Origin: Hippasteria phrygiana
Taxonomy: Eukaryota > Echinodermata > Asteroidea > Valvatida > Goniasteridae
Assembly: GCA_037893225.1 (NCBI GenBank)
Contig: JAZGUH010000002.1
Coordinates: forward strand, 1,612,001 to 1,676,000
Length of the DNA: 64,000 nucleotides
Direction: 5' to 3'
Under the pieces are notes generated by a model. It searched no databases and had not been told where the DNA came from. It saw only the letters and a list, made by a program, of their open reading frames with translations. How positions within the stretch are numbered: the stretch's first letter is position 1; the number at the start of each line of letters is the position of its first letter. Positions 12,332-22,915 of the stretch are shown piece by piece. A program made the position numbers and the translations under genes.

Positions 12332-13080
12332 GTTCGTGCTATCGGAACGGCCTAAACTGGTAAGGTTCAGCACCTCGGACAATGATTTCCTAGAAATCAT
12401 CCCCCCCTGACGACGATGTACGTGTACCACTTTTGTACGAAGAACCTTCAGAATCAACGCTGTAAGTCTCCCAAGAATTGTCGCTTTCGGAATCCGCCAA
12501 ACACGCACGATTGTTGGTACAGTGTTTCGCGTGTACATGTATGTGCACATGTATCGTGGTGTGCGCGCGTAGTACAGACACTAGACAGTCAGCGCATACA
12601 AACAATGACGTCACCACCAACGCAGCGCGCGGGCCGCCGTGACCTTTGTTTTTGGTTTCGAGACAAAAGCGCTTCATTGAAAAAGACTCATTTTCGAGTA
12701 TTTGGGTTGTTTGAAAGATATGAAAAGTTTTTAATATGTAATGAGTGTATATACACAGATATTATACAGTGGAAAACTAAGATTGATCGGCCACGCTGCA
12801 GCAGCACTTTAAGTTTGCCGTGGTGCCCTTCACAAAATCGCACTCTTCACGGCCAGTCTTGCCGTGCCCTTTTCCCAACTGGCTGTAGTGCCCTCGTTGC
12901 CGGCCGCCCACGTGTACCCACCCGTGAGCTGTGCCGTGCCGACGGGCCGGCCGGCCGGTCGTAGTCGGGGCGGCACGGCGCAGTGCAGCAACGGTGCACG
13001 CGGGACAGACCGTATCGGTATGTGTATAAAGGTGAAGAGTTCTACTTATGTTAGGTATGTCCTTTTTTTTTTTCAGTAAT
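12251..13080 (-). pseudogene. GC-rich block with possible degenerate transposon coding fragment
   Basis: A 32-nt poly-C run sits at 12296-12327. On the minus strand at 12390-12677, an acidic Ser-rich stretch (DSESDNSWETYSVDSEGSS) is followed after a stop, in the same frame, by an EPYQFRP motif. Acidic leaders ending in a PYxFEP-like motif are common in proteins carried by invertebrate DNA transposons. That is family-level recollection, not a proven match. Toward 13020 the DNA is CpG-rich with repeated GCCGTG words. It could alternatively be a promoter-like island. I am unsure. Confidence 0.25.
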
Positions 13081-13937
13081 TGCTTCTGAAATGTGTGTGT
13101 GTTCAAACATACATGTTAACTTTTCCGTTAACAGTTTTGTACCCTCCGAAACGTTTTGTTATTTGACCTGGCTTGTAAACGAACTAAGGTAGTCAAACTG
13201 TTAATGAAGAAAAACAAATGGGTGTATCACCTTATCATTCGTAAGGACTGACTTTAGAAAAGAATTATGTTTGCCCAGTTTTTTTAGTACACTCCGAAAC
13301 ACTATGTATACTCCAAAACAATTCAGGGAGGTTTCACCATGTTTTCTTCCTTTTAATAAATGTCCTCAGACCCAAATGTGAAACCTGATTCCTTTACATA
13401 CATGTAGATTATAATAATAATGGTTGAAAAGACAAAGTCTACAAAATGGGTTGTTTCAGAAGCAACAGTTTACAAAAAGTTGTTTCGGAGAAGACACGAT
13501 TAAGTTTACAACACATATTTATCATCCTAAGCCACACATTGTGGCCACAATGCATTTATTTAATGTTATTTTGGCACTGTAACAGTAACATTTGTATTAA
13601 GTTTACTTTGAAGTATTCTAAGTTCTGAATTATTTCTTGGATTTTTATTCCACCTTCATAGATATGTAGACCCTACTGCGTAGTGTTCATACAGGAAGCT
13701 TAGTTAGAGTGGGCCTTCAGTCTAGGAAAGTGTTTTTAAATTGAAAATAGTCTTACAAAGTATGATTTTGTAGCAAAAATGTTGTTTAACACAGACAAAA
13801 AAAACGTAAACTGGGACATGATTTTTTTTCATTTCAATTTAGAACTATATGTCTTATACTTAACAATGCAAACTTAATAGTTATAAGAATCCAGATGCTT
13901 AAAAATACTGTTTTTGCTTGAATTTTGACATTAAATG
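13081..13937. other. Non-coding AT-rich stretch
   Basis: No open frame with a recognisable domain, and no mobile element ends that I could define. Confidence 0.5.
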
Positions 13938-14142
13938 TAGGGCCAATGATTTTCCGTTTTAGTGGAAACCAAACGGAATTAACGGAATTGGCCTCTTTCA
14001 TTGTGCATTCATTTACATGTATGAAATAATGTGAAATGGAAATGAAACAGATTTGTGTACACTATTCTAATGGGCGAAACGGAAATGAAGATTTGTCAAA
14101 ACGGAAAATTGACTTTTCTAAAACGGAAAATCATTGGCTCTA
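13938..14142. mobile_element. 205-bp MITE with TAGRGCCAATG ends
   Basis: The ends are inverted: TAGGGCCAATGATTTTCCGT at the left, and the complement of TAGAGCCAATGATTTTCCGT at the right. TAAATG flanks both sides (13932-13937 and 14143-14148), consistent with a 6-bp target duplication, although hAT elements, which such ends resemble, normally make 8 bp. No coding sequence. Confidence 0.75.
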
Positions 14143-14666
14143 TAAATGCTATTTGCCCTCAGTTTTGGTGAACTATGGATGTTTTAAGCTCAAGTATTAT
14201 TTGTTCCCATAAATTTAAGTCCTACTGAGCATATTTTTGGTGGGAAATGTTAAAGTTAACGTGTTTGAAATGTTTCACCCCTGGGCAACCAAGTTACACC
14301 ACTGATTGTGAAAATGGCCATATCTGATCAGTTCAAACTTGCTAATTATGTGCATGGACAAAAACAAGATCTTCGGTGACTAAAAATGTGTATTTACCCC
14401 GTCCTCGAACGGAATCTGGAAAACATTCCTTTCATTTCACAGGAGGTACATGTACATGTAAGACGTGGAATAGTCTGCAATCGAACGCTAAACTAGCTGC
14501 TAATATCAACACATTCAAAGATCTGTAATGGAGGGGGGTTAGGGACTCTATTTAATGCTGGTTTGGGGGTCAGAGCATCATCTTTTGTCCTTCTGTGATT
14601 TCTATAAAATGTCTCGGTACTTTTTAAACATTTGTGCCCGTTATGAACTTATCCTTTAACCCTAAC

Positions 14667-16171
14667 CAGGGTTCTCCTCACGTACAAACTTGCGTATCGG
14701 CCCGATACGCAATTTTTTCTGCCCGATACGCAAAAAAACGACCGATACCCATTTTTTCATCCATTCACACAATAGCACGGCTTAGTATTATCTTACATGA
14801 TGCAGGTCCATTGCATGGCATACAGGCCTAGCTTGCAATTTTACATGTCCGGCGAAATCTAGATGAAAAAGCAGTAAATCTTCCAACATTTTCCGTGTCG
14901 TACACGACGTTCACCCATTTGTAATACTGCAGATATACGTACACATCGCATCGCACAACGCGTGGCCACACAGCACACATGCACAGTCATGTATCGGCAC
15001 CACACACGAGTTCCTCGTGGTCGGTGTCGCCCCAAATCTGAACCTCCGTTGTAGGAAAATTCTTCGTACATGCACCTTCCTGTGCGCGTGCGCGCGTGTG
15101 TTCTCTTGGTGCCGGTCGTGTGCTCAATACGCTAGCAGGGGCTATTTTTGCACTACAACATTTGCAGTGCTTACAAGATCGACCCCACACACGTCAGGTT
15201 TTTTTCATGTCCGTAGTTCTTTGTATTAAAGGCATTTACGATGGGGACGAGATTGTTGGACGTTGCCAAAGTCACCACGTTTTTGTCTCGCGTACAATGG
15301 CGGAAAAGCAATCAAAACTAGGGTCTTTTTTTAAGCCAATAACAGTCAGCGGTCCGCGCCGCGCAGAGGGAAACCCATATTACTTGCAACTGATTAATAT
15401 GGAAACTATTTTAACGAAAGGCCTAATTTTGTAAAAACAATAATATTAACGTTAGTTTCAATATTTTAATTGAATTTTTTTTCACATGAATTTTTAAGAA
15501 CACAATGATTTATTTACAGCATTCTAAAAACAGGCTAACCGCCCATGGGGGAACCCCTGGCTAATGTTTTTTTTTCACATGAATTTTAAAAAATGATTTT
15601 GGAATCAAAACGGGCTAACCGCCCATGGGGGAACCCCTGGCCAATTATTAGTGTACTTTTCTTGTAATTTTCAGGGTTTTTAAGCTAAAGCATGCATAAA
15701 CAGTACACCTATTACAAAACATATTTTGTTTATTGTAGCTAACATTTTCTTTATGGCACTCCCAAAAGGGTAAGCCCTGCCAATTCTTTTCTACTTTATT
15801 TTTAATGACTTGCATTCACGTTTCAGGAATGCTGTGCGCATTGTGCCGAAAGCACCACATGATGAGGCAGGGGACTTCTGTTGCATATATCTGAAACTTG
15901 GAATGGCTCATTTTGTGTCTAGAATTACTAGTCCAGAAAGGAAAAGTGGTCATTTGATGAAATGTTGATATATCCTAAATTTAAAAAAGCCTATTAAATC
16001 TCTCATGTTTTTTTCCTGAGAAAAAGTACTTGAAAAGCCCAGGAAATGCTCTAAAATTAGAGCATCTAAAGTCCAAAAATTGTTGGGGCCCTTAGGCGGG
16101 CCCCCAGCCCCACACCATGGCTTCGCAAATTCAATCCCCCACAGTTTTGAAAAATCCTGGGGAGAACCCTG
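14667..16171 (+). mobile_element. Decayed, internally deleted hAT-like element
   Basis: The ends CAGGGTTCTCC and GGAGAACCCTG are inverted, as in hAT elements, but no clear 8-bp duplication remains. Inside, an open frame (15096-15434) contains MAEKQSKLGSFFK from about residue 67, a leader type seen in hAT-derived KIAA1586/ZNF862-like proteins. Near 15828, after a TTTCAG acceptor-like site, a short frame reads MLCALCRKHHMMRQGTS, resembling the next conserved block of those proteins. No catalytic region is present. A tandem ~90-bp duplication with the word GGCTAACCGCCCATGGGGGA lies at about 15535-15645. Confidence 0.55.
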
Positions 16172-16186
16172 CTAAAGTCCTAGGCA

Positions 16187-16290
16187 CTACAAAATACTGA
16201 GCAGTATTCTGTAGTACCCAGTTCTTTATACCAAAGTATACTTTGGTATAAAGAACTGGGTACTACAGAATACTGCTCAGTATTTTGTAG
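16187..16290. repeat. 104-bp perfect palindrome without spacer
   Basis: Every base from 16187 to 16290 pairs with its mirror, with the centre between 16238 and 16239 (CCAAAGTA/TACTTTGG). The terminal words are CTACAAAATACTGAG and CTCAGTATTTTGTAG. It lies 16 bp beyond the hAT-like right end. It looks like a small foldback element. No target duplication is obvious. Confidence 0.95.
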
Positions 16291-16358
16291 CACGTACATG
16301 TACATGTATGTAAAAGTGGTAATACATGTACATGTACATGTACTGGCTACTACCATTT

Positions 16359-16812
16359 GTGACCGGCTCTGCAAAAAGGGGTATTATGTAGCAAAATTTG
16401 AAAAATAAGTTATATACATACTTGAATTCATCATATACTAAGCTGTAATTTAGTATAGGTTTGACCCCTGTGGCATTTTGTGTTCTCAAGATATCTTGAC
16501 AATTGTATACTCCTATTTTCCAATTCAACGAAAGTACGTTTAGAGATATAGGCCTTTAAGTTTAAACACAAAAAGTGCAAAGAAATAAGATAGAAGTCAT
16601 TTTTATAAAAACAAATTTTTTCATCTTTATCAATCAATATTAATGTTTCTGAGAATAAATAATGAAAATATAGATATATAACAGAAGCCAACAAACCAAA
16701 AACCAAAAAAACACTTATGTGAAGATTTTGTTGCCCTCTTCACATAGAAAAACAGCCCTGTGTATGTTTTCACACAGTGCGACATAATACCCCTTTTTGT
16801 AGAGCGGGTCAC
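16359..16812. mobile_element. MITE family GTGACCSGCTC, copy 1
   Basis: Inverted ends GTGACCGGCTCTGCAAAAAG and the complement of GTGACCCGCTCTACAAAAAG. Flanked by ATTT on both sides (16355-16358, 16813-16816). Two further copies are at 21201-21585 and 40394-40832. Confidence 0.85.
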
Positions 16813-16816
16813 ATTT

Positions 16817-17318
16817 ACTAATAGGATGTAGTAGAAAAAAATGTATCATCTCTGAAAACCAGTAATTCATGCCGTGTTTCTGCCCTATGATAAAAAAATG
16901 TCCTCCAAACCCAGCAACCGTATAGTACTACATTACTACATGTACATACTATTTGGGGTGAAGTACCAAATACTAACAATTACTACAGGCATTGCACACA
17001 AGTAGGTGAGAGTGCTACATAGTACATTTTACTACCATACATTGTAGTATAATACATATGTATTTTAACAATTTTTAATCACAATTTTGGTCCAATTGTT
17101 ATAACTGGTTATATTTAAATATTTATAGTTTTGTCTTGTGTGTTTAATATCTGTTATTCATTAATTAATTTTAATTTAACTGTCTTTTTATGTTACACCT
17201 GTATATTGAAATCAAAGGGTATTTTAATATTTTTGTATGCATTTTTACATATGTAAATCCAGGGCTCCCAGGGAGAACAGTTCTTTGATAACTGATGGGA
17301 CTACAATGTACCCTGGAA
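16817..17318. other. Non-coding AT-rich stretch
   Basis: Contains TACTAC-rich words (16920-17040) related to the preceding palindrome. No gene seen. Confidence 0.45.
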
Positions 17319-17988
17319 TCTATGTCTCTTCGCTGAACAGAACATAGGGCTTTTCCGTTTTTCTGTTATATTCAGCACAAAACTCCTACACTTCTATGTC
17401 TTTTGCTACTCCAAACTTGACCTTTAAGCTTGACGCCATCGAGACTTCTTTCTTACTCATGTAATTTCCATATGACAAGTTTGTTTAAGACCTTAGGCTG
17501 TTAAATGGCGCAAGTCCCGGTTAAAAATTGCTTTAAAAATTAAAAAACTTAAAAATTAACACAATCGTCAGATAGCGTCCTCGTGACGTCACAATTTTTT
17601 TTATCTTTATCACTTGCCTTTCTACAACGTCACGTGACCCATTATGACGTCATCACAACGACCCTTGTCAAAGCAAATATTTGGAAACTTAAAGGGGCTG
17701 TATCGTCGCATCATCTCACGTTAACGAATCAAATATTGGAGTGCGCCCCCTTGCGCTTCATTTCGGTTATGTGCTATTTTTAACCTCCATCCGTTTGTTA
17801 TGGCTGTTCTGAGAATTGGCTTTTGGAAACTACACACCCTGGAACAAGCACGAATGTCCAGCGTCTGCGTACTGACATACACGTGTACAAACAAGTAGCA
17901 CACATCGTGGCACTAAGAGTACGATTATTAGAAAAAACGTTCAAACTTCATCTGTTTATTTCATAAAATTTCATTCACATGTACACAA

Positions 17989-18369
17989 GTGCCATGGAAT
18001 ATTTGTCTGAAAGTTGCATGGAATTGGAGGTTGGCGATAGAAGTAGAACCTTACACTGGAGAACCTATGACATGTACATGCCGAAACTCTTGCCAGAGAG
18101 GACGACTCGGCACACGGGGTAGTTGTCCATGTAAATGTGCACAGCAAAACTGCAACGTGTCTTGTTGCTGTGGGACAGTTTGCGCTAAATTAGGTACACA
18201 AAATCCCACAGGCGGGGTATCCGTAAAACGGTCTATGTATTATGTGTACATTCATTTGGATGTATCTTGTTTGTATCTTGCTTGTAAACTTAGGTCGATA
18301 AAAAGTTTCAGGCTTATTTTGACCCGTCACTTCAGTAACAAAATTATCATGCTACTAAAAGAGGGGTAG
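17989..18369 (+). CDS. Cysteine-rich exon-like open frame (uncertain)
   Basis: Residues about 28-66 of this 126-residue frame contain a dense cysteine pattern: CTCRNSC, then CPCKCAQQNCNVSCCCG. The CxCxxxC...CPCK...C..CxCG spacing resembles CXC-type zinc-binding motifs that also occur in transposon proteins. After the motif, AAATTAG/GTACAC could be a splice donor, so the true exon may end near 18194 and the rest may be intron. No partner exons were found, and the start codon is probably not real. It could be a transposon fragment. I do not assign a function. Confidence 0.35.
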   Translation: MPWNICLKVAWNWRLAIEVEPYTGEPMTCTCRNSCQRGRLGTRGSCPCKCAQQNCNVSCCCGTVCAKLGTQNPTGGVSVKRSMYYVYIHLDVSCLYLACKLRSIKSFRLILTRHFSNKIIMLLKEG

Positions 18370-19326
18370 TGGCTGCAGACAGTTCTTTAGCAGCGAAAAA
18401 AAAAATTAAAATCTAGAACTTAGAAGTACATTTTTTTAAACAGTTGTAGATGGAGCTGAAACAACTTCACTTGGTCACTATTCCACTGGCACTTGTCAAC
18501 AACTCGCTGTGTGAAACAATATTTCCACACATCAAGTCTACATGTAATGTATAGTCAACATGTACAGTACATGTAACATTACATGTACAGTACATCCGAT
18601 CCATGTACTCGGTATGTGAATTGTTCATGTCATAAAAAGTAATAAGCTAATAATTCGTGCAAAACAGGTGAAAATTAGGGTTGTTTGAATATTTGTCGGG
18701 GTGTTTATTTCTTTGTTTCTTCGGTAGACATCTTTATCATAGTGATGTGGGGATCTGTGCGCCAGTGGCTTAAACACGAGGAAGGAGTTCAGGGGCCCGC
18801 CGATTTGTATTTCTTTTTTGTTTCGTAAACAAATTTAAAAAGGGGAAATTTTACACAATTAAAAAACTGTTATTATTGTGTGTATTATTTGATAGTGTTG
18901 AAATAACTCTTATGATGTAACTTTCCATAAAGTCCTGCCGTCAAATGTAACACAAGGTCGTGGACTCAATATCGCCATCAGTATAGCTGTTTTACTTTGA
19001 TTTGCTCATCATTGCAGGCACAGCCGATTTTAGTCAACATATATTTCGATACATAGGCCTACAACTTTATTTTTGTATAGGAAGGGGGGCTGGTACATTA
19101 TTTATTTTACAATTATAAATACAGATTTACTTATTTACGTATTTTCGTTTGGTTCTGTTATGGTACATTTTGGCGTTTGGCCGGCAGGTGGGTGGCACGG
19201 ACAATGTTCGACTGTATAGGCCTATCGTATATTTTTGGTGGCACAAACACATACAAAATACTTGTACTATGCAGTATGTATCATAACTACAGGATCATGC
19301 ATGCAGCAGTCATTGCAATTGTAATC

Positions 19327-19420
19327 TGATCTGGCGCGCGCACCCTGTGGGTCAGCGCGCCCTCGCCCTGTAGGTCAGCGCGTGCGCGCCCTGTAGGTCA
19401 GCGCGCGGTCGTGGGTATTA
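19327..19420 (+). repeat. GC-rich short tandem repeat
   Basis: Three imperfect units around CCCTGTAGGTCAGCGCG, each followed by variable GCGC-rich bases. The composition is very unlike its AT-rich surroundings. Confidence 0.8.
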
Positions 19421-20632
19421 TTTGCAGTTACTGGGTTCATCTGCCTTCATCAGTTCGGGATTCAGTGTACAGCCGCAAGCCTGCTATGATCGTGACGATA
19501 CAGCCCCATTAATACATGTATCTGTTTCGAAAAGCACATTTTGATGATGTCATCATGACGTCACACAATTTTCACATTTATATGTAAGTACATGTATATA
19601 TGATCTACCAAACCTATTAAAAAACTAATTTTGAAAATTACTATGAAATCGTATGATTACGTCATTATGACGTCACCTAAATTTTCATCTATAACACGAG
19701 CTACCATACCAACATACCAGGTTTGAAGGCAATCGGACCTACCGTTCTCTAGATATGGGCCCTTGAAAAATGCACCTTTAAGATGATGTCACGTGACACG
19801 TGATGATGTCATCATGACGTCACTCTTCGGCATACAATTTCAGCTTAGGGTCTATGTTTGTGTTAAGTTTGATTAAGATCTGAGGTTGTTTAGTGACCAA
19901 AGTGGCTCTTACAAAATTTGTGTACAAAGTCTATGGGATTTGGGATAGAAATAAAATTCAGAGAAAATCAGCCGATGACGTCACCTTGGATTTTACATGC
20001 TAGTAGCACTATCTACCTGCCCACTAATTTTTATGACGATCGGACCTACCCTTATATGTGTTTCAAAAAAGCCCATTTTTGATGACGTCATGATGACGTC
20101 ACACATTTTTCACATTTAAGTGAAAGAATATAGGAGCTAACAAAGCTATTACAAAAAGAATTTTGAATTTAGCATGTTCTGTTGGTGAGAAATGGTTTTA
20201 AGAAACTTTGAAGTTCAAAAACTTAAAAATTACTATAATATCGTATGACGACGTCATCTTGACGTCACCTCAATTTTCATCTACATGTATAACACGAGCA
20301 AGCCTACCAACATACCAGGTTTAAAGGAAATCGGACCTACCGTTCTCTAGATATGGGCCCTTGAAAAACGCACCTTTAAGATGACGTCACGTGACACGTG
20401 ATGACGTCATCATGACGTCACTCTTCGACATACAATTTCAGCTTAGGGTCTTATTTGAGGTAAGTTTGGTTAAGATCTGAGGTTTTTTAAGACCTAAAGT
20501 GCCGCCGACAAAATTTGTGTACAAAGTCTATGGGATTTTGGTCAGAACATAAAAAAAGAAGAAAAAAAGAAAATCAGAACAAAAACAAGGCCTTTTCCGA
20601 CTGACAGTGTCGGAAAAGCCAATAAAAACTAG

Positions 20633-21196
20633 AGGTCTATGTCTGTTACAAGAACAGAACATAGGGCTTTTCCGCATTTTTTTATTACATCACTTCGAAT
20701 TTTGCATACGTTGTTCACATATATATATTTAAGGCACCATGGATTAATGTCAATTTGCGTGAGCACGCGTGCGCACGGGTCCGCACGCAATTGCACACAA
20801 AGGCACGGGCCTCCTGCGTTCCATTGCGTTCCATTGCGTGCCATCAGTGCGTGCCGATGAGTGCTGATGCGTGCCGATGCGTTCCAGTGAGCACAGGCAA
20901 TGCTCAACCTAATCTTTACTTGTGCTGTTTATCAATCTTGGAATTAACGATAACAAAGGAACAGAGGCCGGCCGGCTGGCCAAGACAGACGGATTACCAG
21001 ACGGAGAGGGTGTCATAAAAGGACCTGGGTTTGGGCTAGTGTGCCACAATAGTGGACTGATGACTCATCTTTTGGTGGCTTTGGTCAGAATACACTTACA
21101 GTAACTAAACATGTAAGTGCACTAGCGTGCACTTTCTCCTTAGTGTGCACTTTTGCACGGCACCGTTTCCCCTTTCCTTTCGGATTGGAGGAATGT
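20633..21196. repeat. Second Helentron-like unit (truncated) and GTGCGTGCC cluster
   Basis: A new unit starts TCTATGTCTGTTACAAG (20636) but breaks off near 20735 at GGCACCAT. It is followed by a cluster of GCACGC/GTGCCGATG words (20755-20890). The same junction in reverse orientation occurs at 48470-48647. Frames across it are repeats, not genes. Confidence 0.6.
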
Positions 21197-21200
21197 ATAT

Positions 21201-21585
21201 GTGACCCGCTCTGGAAAAAGGTATATTATATGTCGCAAAATATGAAAAATGAGTTTGATGTACATGTATGTTTGGAAAGCCCGCAATGTAAGCTTTCATT
21301 TGGTACGTGGTAGAGCTCCAAAGCCCTTTCCATTCTGGAGATATTGCATTGTTGCATATTAATTAGTTCTATGGAGTTCAAATTGCACAACAGAGAAAAC
21401 GGGCTTTGAAATAGCTAGTTCTAATACAATGCAATGCAACAATGCACTCTAAAAAGGTTATTTTTTCATTGTATTCACTGAAATCAACATTGTTGTGCAC
21501 CAAACCTGAAACTTTAGATGTTTAAAGGGCCATTACACGTAAATGCATAGCGCGACTTATATCACCTTTTTCTGGAGCGGGTCAC
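21201..21585. mobile_element. MITE family GTGACCCGCTC, copy 2
   Basis: Inverted ends GTGACCCGCTCTGGAAAAAG and CTTTTTCTGGAGCGGGTCAC, flanked by ATAT on both sides (21197-21200, 21586-21589). The interior is highly similar to the 40394-40832 copy. Confidence 0.9.
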
Positions 21586-21719
21586 ATATGCATGTATATG
21601 TTTTATTGTTGTGTACTGTGTTTAATTTGTTTTGATCTTAAAAACAATTTATTGTAAAAAGAAATGTAATTCAGCCTTTGGCTGCAAGGTTTCTTTTAAA
21701 ATAAACCATTAATAATAAT

Positions 21720-22421
21720 AACTAGACATGCGTTTGTTTTAGAACAAACGTGCGGTGTTCGGGGGTTTCTTTTTGCTGCTCGGGAACGATGTTCGTAACT
21801 TCTCATGTTCAAATATGAAAACCTGAAATATCATACTTCATAGGATGACGTTTCTAATGTGCATTTTGTTGAGGTTTTCTGCTTGTAAATTGACACCTGG
21901 TGACGTCATCATGACGTCATTGCATTTTTGAACATCTTTAACAGAGTGTGCATGTATATACCAAGTCTGAACTTGATATGAAGGTTGCATGTTGATAACA
22001 GAAAGAGAAAAGAAGAAAAATAATAATGATTATCGGCGATGGGTCATTTGGGAGACATTGCCATAGACTCATACACAATTTGTTCAACTTTCATGAAGCC
22101 TAACCCCACTTTCCCTTATTGTACCCCAACGAATGTTGGTATATTTATGTTTTGGACTATTCTCTATCGATTTAACTCACTTTCAAAAGTAAAATGTTGC
22201 CTCTAAATAGGAGCTGTGACATTAGGGAGACATTGAAATGTCTCACTAATGTTTAACAGGTATAATTCATAGAATAATAATCACATAACAATATGATGAG
22301 GGTGTTATTGACACGTGTGGAGCCCCGGACGGAGATCAACAGTATGAATTTTCTTATAACATAACGTCACATTGCAATGCTGCCCACAACAGCCTCATGG
22401 AAAAAATATCCAAGGGAGGGC
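21720..22421. repeat. Left flank of Polinton: dispersed TGACGTCA-type repeat
   Basis: About 21805-22421 matches 39685-40063 (TTCAAATATGAAAACCTGAAATAT..., CTTGATATGA..., CAACAGCCTCATGGAAAAAATA). The Polinton therefore entered an existing repeat. No gene seen. The last five bases (22417-22421, AGGGC) are the left copy of the target duplication. Confidence 0.8.
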
Positions 22422-22815
22422 AGTAGTATAGGAATTGCCGCTTCTGGGACATTTTCTGTTTTTTCACTTTTCTCTCTAATTTTGCTGTGGGTACATACAT
22501 CAAATTTTTTAAAAATCAAAATAGTCTAAAAATCGCCCAAATTTAATTCAACATTTTGCTGGGTACCTATACACCAAAATTAGCACAAAATCAAGAAAAT
22601 GAAAAGTGTTTTCCATGTCCCACAAGAGTACTAAATGACAAATCCAATTTTTTCACTTTCTTCACCAATTTTGCTGTGGGTACATACATCAAATTTAAAA
22701 AAAAACAAAAATAGTCTAAAATCACCTTAATTTAATTCAAAATTTTGCTGGGGTACTATACACCAAAATAAAAAAGTATTGGACTTGTCCAATAAGGGTA
22801 CGAAATCTCCGGGGC
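22422..22815 (+). repeat. Polinton left terminal inverted repeat
   Basis: Mirror of 38823-39216. Internally it contains two related subrepeats (about 22460-22590 and 22655-22770), each running from TTTTGCTGTGGGTACATACA to TTTTGCTGGG...TATACACCAAAAT. Confidence 0.95.
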
Positions 22816-22915
22816 GCCCTGGCGCTGCTCCTAAAATAACATGATTTGTCATACGGCAAAAAAAATTAAATTATTTTTTATTTTTTTTATAAATATTATA
22901 TTACCATTATAAAAG

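Larger units (their letters stand above)
17319..20632. mobile_element. Helentron-like non-autonomous repeat block A, TGACGTCA-rich
   Basis: It starts TCTATGTCTC with GGGCTTTTCCG about 25 bp inside, and ends with a hairpin (20589-20620, arms GGCCTTTTCCGAC/GTCGGAAAAGCC) followed by AATAAAAACTAG. A 3' hairpin, a matching 5' subterminal inverted repeat, a CTAG end and head-to-tail neighbours (the next unit starts at 20636) resemble Helitron/Helentron-derived elements. The block holds at least 11 TGACGTCA octamers. Its middle (about 17760-19500) is unrelated sequence, probably inserted, and includes the Cys-rich frame at 17989. No Rep/helicase coding was seen. Confidence 0.5.

Noticed and set aside
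12777..13106. Opposing open frames in a CpG-rich block
   Set aside because: High GC lowers stop frequency; the peptides are low-complexity and unrelated to known families.
17584..20410. Genuine CREB-regulated promoter or enhancer cluster
   Set aside because: The TGACGTCA octamers are part of dispersed repeat units with no adjacent gene; function is not supported by sequence alone.
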